Source: Peromyscus leucopus (Eukaryota > Chordata > Mammalia > Rodentia > Cricetidae). From it: 64,000 bases of DNA. Below, in pieces: positions 21,640-32,607 of this stretch. Each line of letters opens with the position of its first letter. Position 1 is the first letter of the stretch. The notes beneath the pieces are model-generated. The model did no database searches and was not told the DNA's origin. It worked only from the letters and a program-made list of their open reading frames with translations. The stretch covers positions 70,356,518 to 70,420,517 of the forward strand of contig NC_051063.1 in assembly GCF_004664715.2 (NCBI RefSeq). Reading direction: 5' to 3'. The position numbers were made by a program, and so were the translations under genes.

Positions 21640-22087
21640 AAGATTCAGATCAAATTGTAAAAAGTTTTATGGGTGGACTCTATTTGATAACAGTTTTGAG
21701 AGTCACAGAAACATTAAGAAGCTAATACAACTGCCTCCCAGTTGCCCCTCATTCCATTCCCCACACTTCCTTCTAACATTAGTGTCGTGTGCATATTTGT
21801 TATAATTCACATACAAGGATAACAATACCATCACAATGTTAAACTAGGTTCAGCCTTATTCACGTTCCCTTGGCTTTTACCTAGTGTGTCTTTCTTGTCC
21901 CTCAGTCCCATATCAGGAACCCACATTGCATTTAGCTGGTACTTATTTACCAGGGCTTTTTCTGGCTGAGGTAGTATCTCATATTGTCCCGGTGTTTTAT
22001 GACACCTGACAGTTTTGAAAAGCTTTGGTCAGAATATTGTGATGCACCTTTTGGGGGATGTATCTTATGATGAGACTGAGCTATGTG
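21640..22087. mobile_element. Old mammalian L1 (L1M) 3'-region fragment, part 1
   Basis: GTTATAATTCACATACAAGG, AATACCATCACAATG, TTTTACCTAGTGTGTCTTTCTTGTCC, CCCATATCAGGAACCCACATTGCATTTAG and GACACCTGACAGTTTTGA follow the order of ancient L1 3' ends that I recognise. It continues at 22657 after the SINE insertion. Confidence 0.6.
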
Positions 22088-22216
22088 GGGTTCTGTGTGT
22101 GTGTGTGTGTGTGTGTGCACGCGCTTGTTTGTCTATGTTTGTGTGGGTTCATGTGTATGGAGGCCAGAGGTCAACTTCAAGTATCATTTCTCAAGATCCA
22201 TCCACTTCACTTTTTG
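22088..22216 (-). mobile_element. B4-family SINE, tail half, with (GT)n
   Basis: (GT)n at 22096-22117, then TATGGAGGCCAGAGGTCAACTTCAAG, ATTTCTCAAGATCCATCCAC. It is interrupted by a B3 at 22217 and resumes at 22433. Confidence 0.82.
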
Positions 22217-22432
22217 ATTTTACTTATTTATGTTCATTGTTTGTCAATGTGTGCTTTACCTGCATGTATGTGCATCATGTGTGTACAGTGCCTTTGGAGG
22301 TCAGAAGAGGGTGGGGGTCATAACTCGTGGAACTGAAGTTACAGATGACTGAACAGCTATGTGGGTGCTGGGAATAAAACCCAGGCATATGGAAGAGAAG
22401 TAAGTGCTCCTGACGGCTGTACCGTCTCTCCA
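22217..22432 (-). mobile_element. B3-type SINE inserted into the B4
   Basis: TTTGGAGGTCAGAAGAGGGTGGGGG, GTGGAACTGAAGTTACAGATG, ATGTGGGTGCTGGGAATAAAACCC, AAGTAAGTGCTCCTGACGG, CGTCTCTCCAGC. The B4 reading (CCACTTC... / CCACCTTG) is cut exactly at its borders. Confidence 0.82.
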
Positions 22433-22656
22433 GCTTCCACCTTGTTTATTTGGGACAGGGCCTCTCAATGGTCTGGTTAAGGTAGACTGCCTGGCCAGTG
22501 CACCCCAGGGGTTCTCCTTTCTTTACCACTGCCCCAATGCTGAGATTACAAACAGTTGACACCACCTCCAGCTTTTTTGCATGAGTTCTGGGGATCGAAC
22601 TCAGGTCCTTGTGCTTGCATGGCGAATACTTTACCTACTGAGCCATTTCTCCATCC
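22433..22656 (-). mobile_element. B4-family SINE, head half
   Basis: TTTGGGACAGGGCCTCTCAATGG, TGGCCAGTGCACCCCAGGGGTTC, GCTGAGATTACAAACAG, GGGGATCGAACTCAGGTCCTTGTGCTTGCATGG, CTACTGAGCCATTTCTCC: continuation of the element cut at 22216. Confidence 0.85.
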
Positions 22657-22870
22657 CAAAGTACAGGCTTTGAGAAGGAATATGGCTCATGCAATGTGCT
22701 ATTTCTATCACGTCACATCAAGGGAATCTTCCGCCCACATGGTGCATCCCTGCTGATGTTGGCCTTGATCATTGGGCAGAGGCAGAGCCTGTCAGGTTTC
22801 TCCACTGCTAAGCTACGCTTTTCAGCTTCCACTGCCTTTGACTCCTTTGAGGGTCTTTGAGCTGCGTTAT
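22657..22870. mobile_element. Old mammalian L1 fragment, part 2
   Basis: ATTTCTATCACGTCACATCAAGGG, GCTGATGTTGGCCTTGATCATTGGG and GTCAGGTTTCTCCACTGCTAAGC continue the L1M 3' region broken at 22087. Confidence 0.6.
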
Positions 22871-24010
22871 TTTTAAATTGAACTGCTAATTTTCATGTAG
22901 AGAAGTACAGATGGGAGGAAAGGGTGATGCTGTTTTCTGGTTGTGTTTGAAGATGTAAGTCTGAACAAAGAGCATCTCTGTGTTAATGGGCACATCAGCA
23001 CCCCACGACCCTGAAACAGGGAACCCCTGGATGGCTTCTGCCTGATTTCATGTAGGCCTTTGGTAGTCAGGGCTAATAAAATGCTAAATGAGTTTCCAAT
23101 GCTTTGACCTTGGCTTCTTTTCAACTCAAGGTGGCTTCTTCAACTTTTTCCTCATTAGACTTTCTGAAGCTCGTCACAATTTTATTTTGGTCTCTCCACC
23201 TGTGTCTCCTTTCTTAAGTCCCTGTGGATATTGGTGGGAACTTTCCTTTCAAGAACTCTGGGGGTGATACTCAGCTTTCTCTTGTCTTAACATTCTTGCC
23301 AATTTGTCACCGCACTGTCCCACTAGGTGGCCTGGTCAGATAGATACCCACTGGCAACTGAACCTTGACATTTTCAAATTACTTATTTGAATTTCTGATG
23401 TGCACAGCAGTAGTGACACACACATACCACAAGAGCCTAGACACTCAGGTTCTTACATCCTAGACCGAGCCCACACATCAGAGTTTGTGAAGACCCTCTC
23501 CTGCACCGCTGTTGTGCTTGCTTACTCCTGTGAGATCCTGCTAGAGAATGGTGCCATGAGAATGGCATCCCTTTGAAGGTGGCAATGAGAAAAGGTGGTG
23601 CATGAAGCCAGAGTAGGGACCAGAGCCTGCTCAGTGGCTCCACGAGACTGTGTCCTCCAGCTGTGCTACGAGTCTCTGTCTCTGGGGAACTGAAATCTTG
23701 GAGAGTCACCAGGATGCTGTGGTCTTGGTGTGGCATGCCACAGTGTTCCCCTTTGTAAGCTAGGCAAAAGAGGGATTGGGCCAAGCCAGAACAAGCATGG
23801 CTCAAGCAGAACCGTGTTCTGGGTGACTTTGGTTGGTGGCAGCTGGGTCATTTTAGGGGAATGTCTTCTTTGTCATCTGTTCTGTAACATTCAAAGCCAT
23901 CATTAAATGGATTATTTTCTGAGGAAATGGGTCTATAACGTCTTTCTTGACTGCCCTTAATTAGGTCTGAGAATGGGAGTCACTGACTGAGGGACAAGCA
24001 GAGTACATAT

Positions 24011-24012
<2 letters not shown>
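22871..24012. other. Unique intron
   Basis: No repeat or gene supported. A 122-codon minus-strand frame (23437-23805) has no recognisable domain. Confidence 0.45.

Positions 24013-24056
<44 letters not shown>
24013..24056. repeat. (AC)22 microsatellite
   Basis: Uninterrupted AC dinucleotides. Confidence 0.98.
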
Positions 24057-24058
<2 letters not shown>

Positions 24059-26217
24059 TGAGAGTTCATTCTTGATAATTTGTATTAGAAATCAAAGTAT
24101 CTACTGTACTTTTTTCCTTGATGAGGCTGGTATACAGACTCTTTATCCACACAGCAAATAGCATGTCAGATTTGCCCAGGAGCAAAGAAGCTGGAAGCTT
24201 CTCCCCAGTATGAGCTGCTCACATTTCTTCTTTAGATAACAGTGAGTTTTGTCGATGCCCAAATACAGATTATGAAAAACAAACTGTATACAAACTGTGC
24301 ATTTTATAAGGTCATATTTTCTGAATGTATGCATCATTCAAGACCCCCTTTTATGGTTTGTCAACAAGATAGCTGCATAAAATACATCCTGATATCTCAC
24401 AGCTGTGTGTAATTCATCCTGTCTACCCATGCTGCACAAATAAAAATTTTATTTGTATCATCTAAAAGAAATACTAGTGCATAAATACATAAGCAAAGCT
24501 CATAAGAAACAGCCTCCTGACCACAGATCCCATGGAGGGGATATTGTGCAACCAATTAAAAAGCCCAGAGATGGCTCCATTATTCCTGTACACAGATAAT
24601 AAACACTGTGCTCAGCAAATAGTGCAGTTATGCAACTTCTCTGGAGCCTTGCAAAAATGTCTCACAAGCATTGGCCCAGTCTGCCTTCAGATTCTCCTAG
24701 GAATATCTAGAAATAAAGTCTCTTTGTGGAGAACTCTGGAGCCAAAAGAGAGCCTTACTTTGGATTTGGAGTCTGGAAAAATGTAGGTGAAAAGGGAGAG
24801 TGTCTAATGCTTGGCACATTTGGCCTGCAGGACATTAAGTATCTGTCATACTCGGTCACCTAGAATGCAGAGGAACTGACCCTGAAGACTGAGAAGGTTC
24901 TTTACATCAGGTTTCTTGGGCTTCAGCATGATCAAACCCAAGTTCCCCACCCATAGGCCTTCCTTATGCTCCCAAAGTCAAGGCATCTTTCCTGGGAGAG
25001 CAAATGGTAATGGCTTGATTGGGAGACCATGCACCATCTCTTTCTGCCTAAGACAGCAAATCAAGTGGGCTGTAGAACATGCAAAGACCTTGCCTACAGT
25101 CTGCAGGCAAGTCTTCTAGGCATTTTTCTACTGAGACTGGAATGTATGCAGAAATATTCCATCTTCCTTTCTCTGGGGTTGAGTGGTGGGGAATAGGTGA
25201 TACTGGTGTTAGACCTCTTCTTATGCCCAGTATCAAGCCCTAGGACAACTGGTTTTACTCTCAGCCAGTTTAACAAATTGACTTGTATTGCTAGTTTTAC
25301 TCAAAGCTGGCAGGGGTAGCCTATAATTCAACTGGCGTGTTTATGTGGCAGGAATGCTAAGATGTCTGTGCCCACCTTCATGACAGTAGTTCCTGACTTC
25401 AAAGAACACCACAGTAGCCACTTGGCATGATTTTCAGTGGTGGTGGTAGTTCACAACTGCTGGTATGTTCAAAGAGCCTTTACCCAATTTGAGTACCCTA
25501 CAAGCTCTCATAAGCACTTTGCACACTTTGGTATGAATTTGTAGGAGCTGCCTTACTGGATCAGAACCCACTATGATGTGTGAGTCTCATAAGTCCCAGG
25601 AAAAGCACCCAAGTGTCAGTGAAAGTCCTGAGAGCAATGCCTTAGGGATGAGCTGTGGCTGAGCTGCTCTTGGTCTGATCATCCTCCAGGCTGGCCACAC
25701 TTGTCACAGAGAGAAGATAACACTCACTCTTCTTGGCCAGTGTGATCACCCTTCCTGGGGCTGCACTGGGTCTGGAGAGTTCCCATCTGCAGGTCTCAGC
25801 TCATGCACTCTACAAAGTCAACTGTATTCCAAGTTTTCTCCCGACTTCTCCCTCAGGGGTCTCACTTCCAGCCACTCTCCTCTCACTGTTTTCTGTGCTG
25901 TTGTCTTTTTCTTGAGGCAATGTTGAATCTGCAGGAGAGGTTCAAGAATGATGAGAGGATGGAGGATGCAGAGGATGGAGGATGCAGAGCCTCCTCCCTC
26001 AGTCTCCTTTCATTGCACATTTGATGCTCTCTGAACCAGTCTTACAGGCTGAGTGCCTCTTCTGGTTGCTTGCTTGGGACTGACTGAAAGTTACTTCAGA
26101 AACTTTTGTCTAGATTCTAGAATATTGTATGCATAAGCATAACTAGATATTTTGGAAATGGGACTCATGTAAAACCACAAAAAAATCACTTATATTTCTA
26201 TAAAACAACTTTGTACT
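24057..26217. other. Unique intron
   Basis: No repeat family recognised. A short duplicated GATGGAGGATGCAGAG motif lies at 25958-25989. Confidence 0.45.
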
Positions 26218-26550
26218 ATGTGTGTATTTCTATGTGCATGTGTGAAGAGAGGCCAGAGGTCAACATTGGGTCTCTTCCTGTTTCTTTACACAATAATAAT
26301 AATAATAATAATAATATTGTTGTTGTTGATGTTGTTAAGATACTATTATTCTCTTGCTGAATACTCATGAATTGGCTAGACTGGCTGGCCAGTGAGCTCC
26401 AGAGATCCATATGTGTCTGCCTGTCTCACACACCTAATGCTGGGGTCATAGATGCACACCGCCATACCTTGCTTTCATAGGGATACTGGTAATCTGGATT
26501 TAGATCCTCACGCTTGCATAGCAGGCATTTTATGGGCTGAACCATCTCCC
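26218..26550 (-). mobile_element. B4-family SINE with internal (AAT)n
   Basis: AGAGGCCAGAGGTCAACATTGGG, an AATAATAAT run (26290-26316) grown inside the element, GGCTAGACTGGCTGGCCAGTGAGCTCC, TAATGCTGGGGTCATAGATGC, GGATTTAGATCCTCACGCTTGCATAGC, GGCTGAACCATCTCCC. Confidence 0.85.
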
Positions 26551-27252
26551 AACACCCACTTATGTTTCGCAGACTATTTAAACACACCTCTGCATCTGCT
26601 TTATCACATTCACTGCTAGAGTACCTGCATTGTGACTGTGACCATCACAAGGAGCCAGACATGGAATTTTACAATGATGGTAGCATTTCAAGTTCAAGGA
26701 TGTTTGTATTGGGGGGTGATTTCAGAGTTTGGGTTTTCAGATTAAGGATGCTCAGCTCGTGTTCTTTCTGTTGTCTCTGTGCCAAGGCTATCCATCACAG
26801 AGCAGTTCCCTCTGTGTCCATATGTTAGACACAGGATTGGCACTGCTGAGTCTTCTGGGGTGGAGTATATCTCCCATGGTGCAGATAGAAAACACTAGCC
26901 TCAGGTAATAATAGGAGGCTCTGGCCTGACTAGACGGAATGGGCTTTTCTGAATGGAAGCATCAAGTCTAGAGCACCCACAAGCAAGCCCAAAGCAGAAC
27001 TTACTCTGTGAGGGAGTAAGAAAAGAAGTAGGGCAACAATGTGACCAGGAACCCATGGTGGCAGAACCCTGGATGCCCAACCCGGGGGCCCTCTGGAGGC
27101 CACCAGATGAAGACGCGGGGCTCCAGGCTGTCAGCGTGACCCGCTGCAGCCAGGTGGACAGTCCATTCCTTTCTCTCTAGCTATTGCTCCCCTGATGTGT
27201 CCAGATGTTATCTAGCACCCTCAGATTCCTCTGAGGATTTGTGTCGTCTGAA
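26551..27252. other. Unique intron
   Basis: No repeat or gene recognised. Confidence 0.45.
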
Positions 27253-27590
27253 CACTGTACTGGTTACTTTCCTTGCTATGGTCACATACGTAAGCAAATG
27301 CGACTTAAGGGAGGAAGTGCGTATCTGAGCTCACGTTCCAGGGAAGGAAGGTGTAGCGGCAGGAGTCTGAGGCTGATGGTCACATTGCACCCCCAGGGAG
27401 GAAGCAGAAGCTGAATGTTGGTGCTCAGCTCACTTCCTCTTTTTTACCGAATCTGGAACTCCAGCCATAGCAAGGGGCCACCGACTTTAGGGTCGTCTCC
27501 CGTCAGTTAACCCAATTATAAACTCTCTCAGACGTGCCCAGAAGCTTCTCTCATAGGTGATTATACTATCTCTGGCTAGAAGTAATGAAT
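27253..27590 (-). mobile_element. Rodent medium-reiteration repeat
   Basis: CTGGTTACTTTCCTTGCTATGGTC, GCAGGAGTCTGAGGCTGATGGTCACATTGC, AGGAAGCAGAAGCTGAATG, TGGTGCTCAGCTCACTTCCTC, GTTAACCCAATTATAAACTCTCTCAGACGTGCCC: antisense to the copy at 9001. Confidence 0.62.
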
Positions 27591-28835
27591 ATTCATCATC
27601 ACAAGTGCCTTTGCCCTCCTCCCCTCCTTACCTGACCTGTGCCCATGATCCTTTTCTCCCTTTCCCAACATAGCTGAGGGACCCAGTTCATTCCTCTGCC
27701 TCTGGCCATGTTCATGACTCTTCACCCCTTGTTGCTCAACAACCAGGCATTTAGAATGCTTGAGACCAGCTTTTGAGAATGTTCTGGAAAGGCTACACGA
27801 GACAGTTAATGTTCCAGTAGTAATCCTTTTGTAACCTGACTATAACTGCAGACTTCCACATCGAGAATGATAAAACGGTGTGGATTTAGAAGTATTAAGG
27901 GAATTGTAAAATGTCTAGGATTAAAATTTCAATACCGTTTGTGCCCCATAAATATGAAGTCTTTAGTAACTTGAAACTGTGCTATTATGACTCAGGTCTG
28001 CAAATCATGGATTCTGGCTGAAGAAATGGGAATAACACGTGGGGGAATCTGGTCCCATCCCTCACCTCCAGGCCCATGCTGTGGGCCCACCGAATAGCAA
28101 GGGTGTGACCTCATAGGCGAACAAGTCCAGAGAAATCACCATGCTGGTTATGAAAACGATACACCCTCCAGAAGAGAAAAAATGTTATTCTTTCCATTGG
28201 GTTTGCTTATGGAAATGGGGCCGAATTGAACCTGTGGCCTGTCAGGCTTCACAGACTAGACCCCAAGAAACAAGGGCGTAGGATAGCTTTTTGAATGACT
28301 TTATTGAAAAAAATGAAAATAAATCAGTCTAGTTAGTCTGAACTGGAAAATTAATTTTATCTATAGAATCACTTACCAAAGCATATAAAATTAGACTTCC
28401 TAAGTGTCCAGAAGGGACTTGGCCTTGTGTCTAACAGATTCACTGAGACTTAAGTAAATGACTTTAGTCTTAATACAGCTAAAGCCTGGGGACGTTTAAT
28501 ACTGAGCTGATCTTAAGTATAGCACTAATTTATCATTTTAAAAAGTCATTGCATGTGTGCTTCAGTGGCTAATTGAAGGACTGAATTATATACTTTGCCT
28601 GAACTAATAATCCAACATGGATTACCCAACTGGAAGGGAAAAAAAATCAGTTTGTTATCTTTAAGGTACAATATTTTAATGTTGAGATTGACAGAATTCA
28701 TTTGTTTTTAATGCTTGCGAAAAGTTGATGGATTCTAGCATTTCCCTGGACTCGCTCAACTTCCACGTCTTTTCACTGCGTCATTTTTGTTATAAGCTTC
28801 TGATGCCAAATTCCTCTACCAGAATGAAAACCCAG
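27591..28835. other. Repeat-poor intron leading into exon 2
   Basis: About 1.2 kb without recognised repeats, AT-rich from 28150 on. Undisturbed flanks are common beside conserved exons. Confidence 0.45.
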
Positions 28836-28855
28836 CTGCTTCTCTTTTGATTCAG
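28836..28855 (+). promoter_or_regulatory. Adam12: Exon 2 splice acceptor with polypyrimidine tract
   Basis: A tract of mostly C and T (GCTGCTTCTCTTTTGATTCAG region) ends in CAG at 28855. It is interrupted by a GA four bases before the CAG, so it is serviceable but not maximal. The position is fixed by the ADAM12 frame. No single outstanding branch point was identified upstream. Confidence 0.82.
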
Positions 28856-28953
28856 GGGTGAATTTATGGGACCAGAGAGGAGTTTATGAAGTGGCCAGAG
28901 CCTCCATTCTGAGCAAGGACCCTGGGATCCTAGGACAGAGCTTCCCAGCAAAG
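28856..28953 (+). CDS. Adam12: ADAM12 (meltrin alpha) coding exon 2, start of prodomain
   Basis: The 98-nt exon lies between a polypyrimidine-AG acceptor (TTTTGATTCAG ending at 28855) and an AAG|GTCAGC donor. Its first two bases (GG) complete a codon begun in exon 1, giving Gly. Then come 32 codons beginning VNLWDQRGVYEVARAS and including SKDPGI and ending in PAK. This closely matches the residues just after the signal peptide of mouse ADAM12 as I recall them; human ADAM12 has the same Gly-Val-x-Leu-Trp start. ADAM12 is a type I membrane or secreted metalloprotease-disintegrin active in the secretory pathway and at the cell surface, shedding substrates such as HB-EGF and cleaving IGFBPs, and linked to myoblast fusion and adipogenesis. 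The prodomain keeps the protease latent until furin-type cleavage. An open frame runs on past the donor into the GT repeat, but that part is intronic. The GTG at 28858 is an internal Val codon, not a start. The strong peptide match and the in-frame partner exon at 59078 make the identity secure. Confidence 0.93.
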
Positions 28954-28959
28954 GTCAGC
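28954..28959 (+). promoter_or_regulatory. Adam12: Exon 2 splice donor, non-optimal (AAG|GTCAGC)
   Basis: The exon side (AAG) fits the consensus. On the intron side the +3 base is C instead of A/G, and +6 is C. Only the G at +5 and the A at +4 support U1 pairing. This is a weak donor compared with the exon 3 donor GTAAGT. Confidence 0.85.
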
Positions 28960-28961
28960 TG

Positions 28962-28970
28962 TCTCTCTCT

Positions 28971-29025
<55 letters not shown>

Positions 29026-29044
29026 TTTGTTTGTTTGTTTGTTT
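28962..29044 (+). repeat. (TC)n(TG)n(GTTT)n compound microsatellite beside exon 2
   Basis: About 6 TC units (28962-28974) run into about 24 TG units (to 29022) and then about 6 GTTT units. It starts only 8 nt after the exon 2 donor. In the transcript this is a UC-rich then UG-rich tract, a class of sequence known to bind PTBP (UC) and TDP-43 or CELF proteins (UG). Any splicing effect here is inference. Confidence 0.95.
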
Positions 29045-29267
29045 CATTTGTTCCTTTTCACCCTCAGCTTTGAGACAGCAGAAGTTTCAAAACCGTGTTG
29101 ACCAAACTGGTAGTCTGCTCATGTTTTGTCTTTATGCGTTCAGTGCAAACTTTGTTCCTTTGAAATGAGAGCGCCATCTTACAGAAGATAAACTGAGTCC
29201 AGCTCTGGTAGTCCAGCTCTAAAAAGAACTCAGCAATGTTAGCGTCTACAAACATTGATTTGAGGAT

Positions 29268-29470
29268 GTGGTGGTGAGATGGCTCATTAGTGAAGACCCT
29301 CTGCTGCTCTTGCAGAGTATCTGGGTTCGATTCCTAGCACTCATATTAGGCAGCTCACAATCATCCATGACTCCAGTTGTGTGGGTCTGACATGTTCTTC
29401 TGGCCTCCGTGGATACCAGCCATGCAAATGGTGTACATACATACACACAAGGAAACATTCATATGCATAC
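29268..29470 (+). mobile_element. B3-type SINE
   Basis: GTGGTGAGATGGCTCATTAGTGAAGACC head, TCTGGGTTCGATTCCTAGCACTCA, GGCAGCTCACAATCATCCATGACTCCAG, TTCTGGCCTCCGTGGATACC, then a CATACA-rich tail. Confidence 0.85.
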
Positions 29471-29514
29471 AACAGTACATTCGTACAATAGTAATCTTTA
29501 AAAAATTATCTGAG

Positions 29515-29600
29515 GGGTGCTGAGAGTGTAGCTTAGTAGTGGGGCATTTATCTAGCCTGCATGAAGCCCTGGGTTCAATTCCAAAGCCTGAGAAATAATA
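29515..29600 (+). mobile_element. ID-type SINE
   Basis: GTGCTGAGAGTGTAGCTTAGTAGTGG, CTAGCCTGCATGAAGCCCTGGGTTCAATTCC: sense ID head, diverged. Confidence 0.78.
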
Positions 29601-30436
29601 TTCCTATCAAACACCAAAGACTGCATTACCAGACACATAGTTTCTGTGTTCAGTTTATTTGAATGACAGCTATGTTTTTTTTGTATTCATGATAATCTAA
29701 TAAACACTTTCCCCCAATTGATTGCTAATAGAAATTCTTTCATACAACTTAAAAAATTCACCCTGAGTCTTAATACACTCTAAGCAGTGTTTACTTTTGA
29801 CATGTTTGATTTGCACCTTCTGTGATGTACCCTAGATAATTGGAATTTTGCCAATTAATACTTTGGTGCATTTCATCTGCCAAGCACACATGACTTTTTT
29901 AAATTTCAGAATACATAGTGACAGAAGATGATGAAATCCATAGAAATCTGAGTCCTTTGGAGAGATCACTCTGATGGCTTTGTCCTGGTGTTCTGTGCAA
30001 GTATTTTTAGATCATTTTTTCATGATAGAAAACAGATTTTTTAAAAGACCAGTCAGGACTGTAGAAATCCCATGTAGCTTTCCAGAATGGTCACCGGGCC
30101 CCTCTGTGTGGGGACAGATGGGATGATTTATATCCTCCATTTATCTCCTGGAGAGCCTGCATTTGAAACTGTTTTAGGAGAGGTTAGTGGTTTGGCCTAG
30201 GGAGCCAAATGCCCAATCTGAATGGGGGGGGGGAATCTGTTTTAAAGAGGTGGTCCCAAATTGTGTATGTTGGAGGACAAGGGAGCATGGCGGTACTGAT
30301 GCTGTTTCCTAGGAGAAAAACTTGACAGTAAAGAAACTCCCATTATGTTCTTTATCAGTCATATTAGGCTATGATGGATGCAGAAAAAGGGAAATATACT
30401 ACTTAATGAAGAATATATGTATACTCAAATAGTTAC
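29601..30436. other. Unique intron
   Basis: AT-rich, no repeats recognised; a G-run lies near 30225-30233. Confidence 0.5.
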
Positions 30437-30569
30437 AGGCTCTGGGCTGGCAAGATGGCCCAGTGGTAAAGTGGGTGCTTGCTGCCAAGCATGGTGATCT
30501 GAGCTCAACCTGCAGGACCCACATGGTGGGAAGATAGAACCAATTCTTTCAAGTTGTCTTTTTACCTCT
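30437..30569 (+). mobile_element. RSINE1-type SINE
   Basis: GGGCTGGCAAGATGGCCCAGTGG, GGTGCTTGCTGCCAAGCATGG, CAGGACCCACATGGTGGGAAG, AACCAATTCTTTCAAGTTG. Its CA-rich tail expanded into the following microsatellite. Confidence 0.87.
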
Positions 30570-30652
30570 ACACACATGCACATACACACACATAGGCACA
30601 CACATAGGTGCACACACAAGACATACACACATACACAGGCACACACACATGT

Positions 30653-30704
<52 letters not shown>
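30570..30704. repeat. Degenerate then pure (CA)n
   Basis: CACACATGCACATAC-type units to about 30652, then (AC)n to 30704. Confidence 0.95.
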
Positions 30705-30706
<2 letters not shown>

Positions 30707-31810
30707 TAGGTTTCTGGATGATAGAGAACACAGTAGAGAGTTTCCCTGGGGGTAGATTTGCCAGAATCAGTGTGATTCCATTGAATTCTAGATCAACAGT
30801 GAAGGGTTTTTTTGTTTGTTTGTTTTTGAGTATAAATAAATTCTATATAATGTATGGGACATATTTGTCCTAAAATGGTCTTCGTGTCCCAGTGTGGTTC
30901 AACAGAAGTGCAGGTCTGCCTGGGTATCCTGTTTTAAGTGCCAGCACTGCATGGGGAACTAGTACAACAAGCCCCAAAGTTGATGGCTCACCACCAGTGT
31001 CAGCTCATTCTGTTTTGCTCTGGCTTCTGGCCTTGGCTTCATCTTTCCTGTCCATTGACCATCTGGCAGGTGCTGTGAGGCATATGTAAGGAGAAAGTGG
31101 TCCATCATTGCTGACCAACCTTCTGTATTATGAGATAGTCTGTACCACCAGAAAACGAGGACGCACCATTACTGTTTGGACCAGTTCCTAACTCCTGTGG
31201 GATCCCACTCCAGAAGTGGAACCATAAGGGAGATGGGCTAAAGTAGATTGCATTCAAGTGACTCCACAGTACTGGCAGTATTTAAGAGAATAGGAACAAA
31301 GGTGATTTGGTGACTGCCAGCTTGCTTAGTGTTTTGATGCCACATGCCCCCCCCCCATTTCAACACACAACGATGACATTAGCATTATGTGACCATAATT
31401 GCAACACATGTTCACGTGGGTAACTGGCAAAACCTTCCATGAATGAAGTACACATAGATGGTCTATTAATGTGGTACCCTTGAAATTTTCCATGCAATGG
31501 GCACATCTATTTGATCTGGTTAGTATCTGCAATTGTGTGTTTGCCCCCTTTATCAGTAGCAGTCAAGATCTAACCTCGAAACTATATCAACACAGTAACT
31601 CTCCACACCGTCTTCTCCCGGTAAAGTATTTGTAAAGCCTAGATATGCCCATTGTATTTCAGAAATGGATTTCCACTTTCCTTGTCCCCACTTTCTTTGA
31701 CTTGGATGATTTTTAAAAGTACACCTCATGCCCTGGACATTGGACACATGGCCAACAAAGGAGGCAGTAAGTCTTTGCCCCCTGCACCTTACATTCCAGT
31801 GAGGGACATG

Positions 31811-31811
<1 letters not shown>
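30705..31811. other. Unique intron
   Basis: No repeats recognised apart from short T/GTTT and C runs (30807-30826, 31346-31357). Confidence 0.45.

Positions 31812-31885
<74 letters not shown>
31812..31885. repeat. A18 followed by (AT)28
   Basis: A homopolymer passes directly into about 28 AT units. The (AT)n part is perfectly self-complementary and cruciform-prone. Likely the matured A-tail of a lost or unrecognised retroposon. Confidence 0.96.
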
Positions 31886-31888
<3 letters not shown>

Positions 31889-32607
31889 CATGTTGTCACT
31901 CAGAAGAAAACTACATTCTTTTCTAGGGATCCATGGGGAAATACATTGTGGTAGAAATGCCAGGAAAGGCTTTTGTAAAATAAAGAAGATTTCTACCTTT
32001 TCCATTGAGTTCCACAGAGCTAGGGTGTGAACAGTTGATATTCAAGGAAAAGGAAGAAGCTGAATTTATAACCAGCACACTGCACATGCTGGGCACACAC
32101 CATGTCACACTTGGGTCACCAGTGGTGAGGAAGTTGGAGCATCATCAAGAAAAAGAGAGAGGAAGTGGTGAGAACTGGTCAGACTGGAGAGAATCGTCAG
32201 AGAGTGGCAGGGGTGTCCCTGTGTCTGGGCTCAGGCTGCACAGGAGGAGGAGCTGCCACCATGGACATCCTCAAGGAGGAAGGATCCCTGTTTGATATGG
32301 TTTCCCCATATCGTGAATCTGCCATGTTCGCTGGCTCTCGGTTTGCATGTGTATCAGAACTGCCTGGAGGTGTATTATCAGTGATCTTTCCCTTTTACCT
32401 TAGGTCCCAGGCATGTTCCTTTTGAACTGCCCTTGCATTCCTCGGTGGTGTGGCCAGTGGTACAATGTCCCTGTTTGAGCAAATGGCACCCCCATCCATG
32501 CCCATGCAGGCACCTCTAAGTGTAGTGGATCACACACAAAAAGGGGCATAAAAGCAGGAAGACTTGGAAGGAAGAAGAGATTCGGTGTGAGAGGGAAGGA
32601 GACAGAA
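31886..32607. other. Unique intron
   Basis: No repeat or gene recognised. Confidence 0.45.

Larger units (their letters stand above)
1..28855 (+). other. Adam12: Adam12 intron 1, 3' part
   Basis: This is everything upstream of the exon 2 acceptor. Exon 1 (signal peptide) is not in the window; no start codon followed by a signal-peptide-like frame and a donor in the right phase was found. The interval holds SINE, LTR and L1 insertions and unique sequence, listed separately. The intron status follows from the exon 2 assignment. Confidence 0.88.

Noticed and set aside
28858..29073. 71-codon open frame starting at the GTG in exon 2
   Set aside because: Only codons to 28953 are ADAM12; the rest is the intronic GT repeat after a splice donor. 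The GTG is internal Val.
29515..29600. tRNA-like sequence
   Set aside because: It is a diverged ID SINE (tRNA-derived), not a functional tRNA gene; the same applies to the other ID, B3 and B4 heads.
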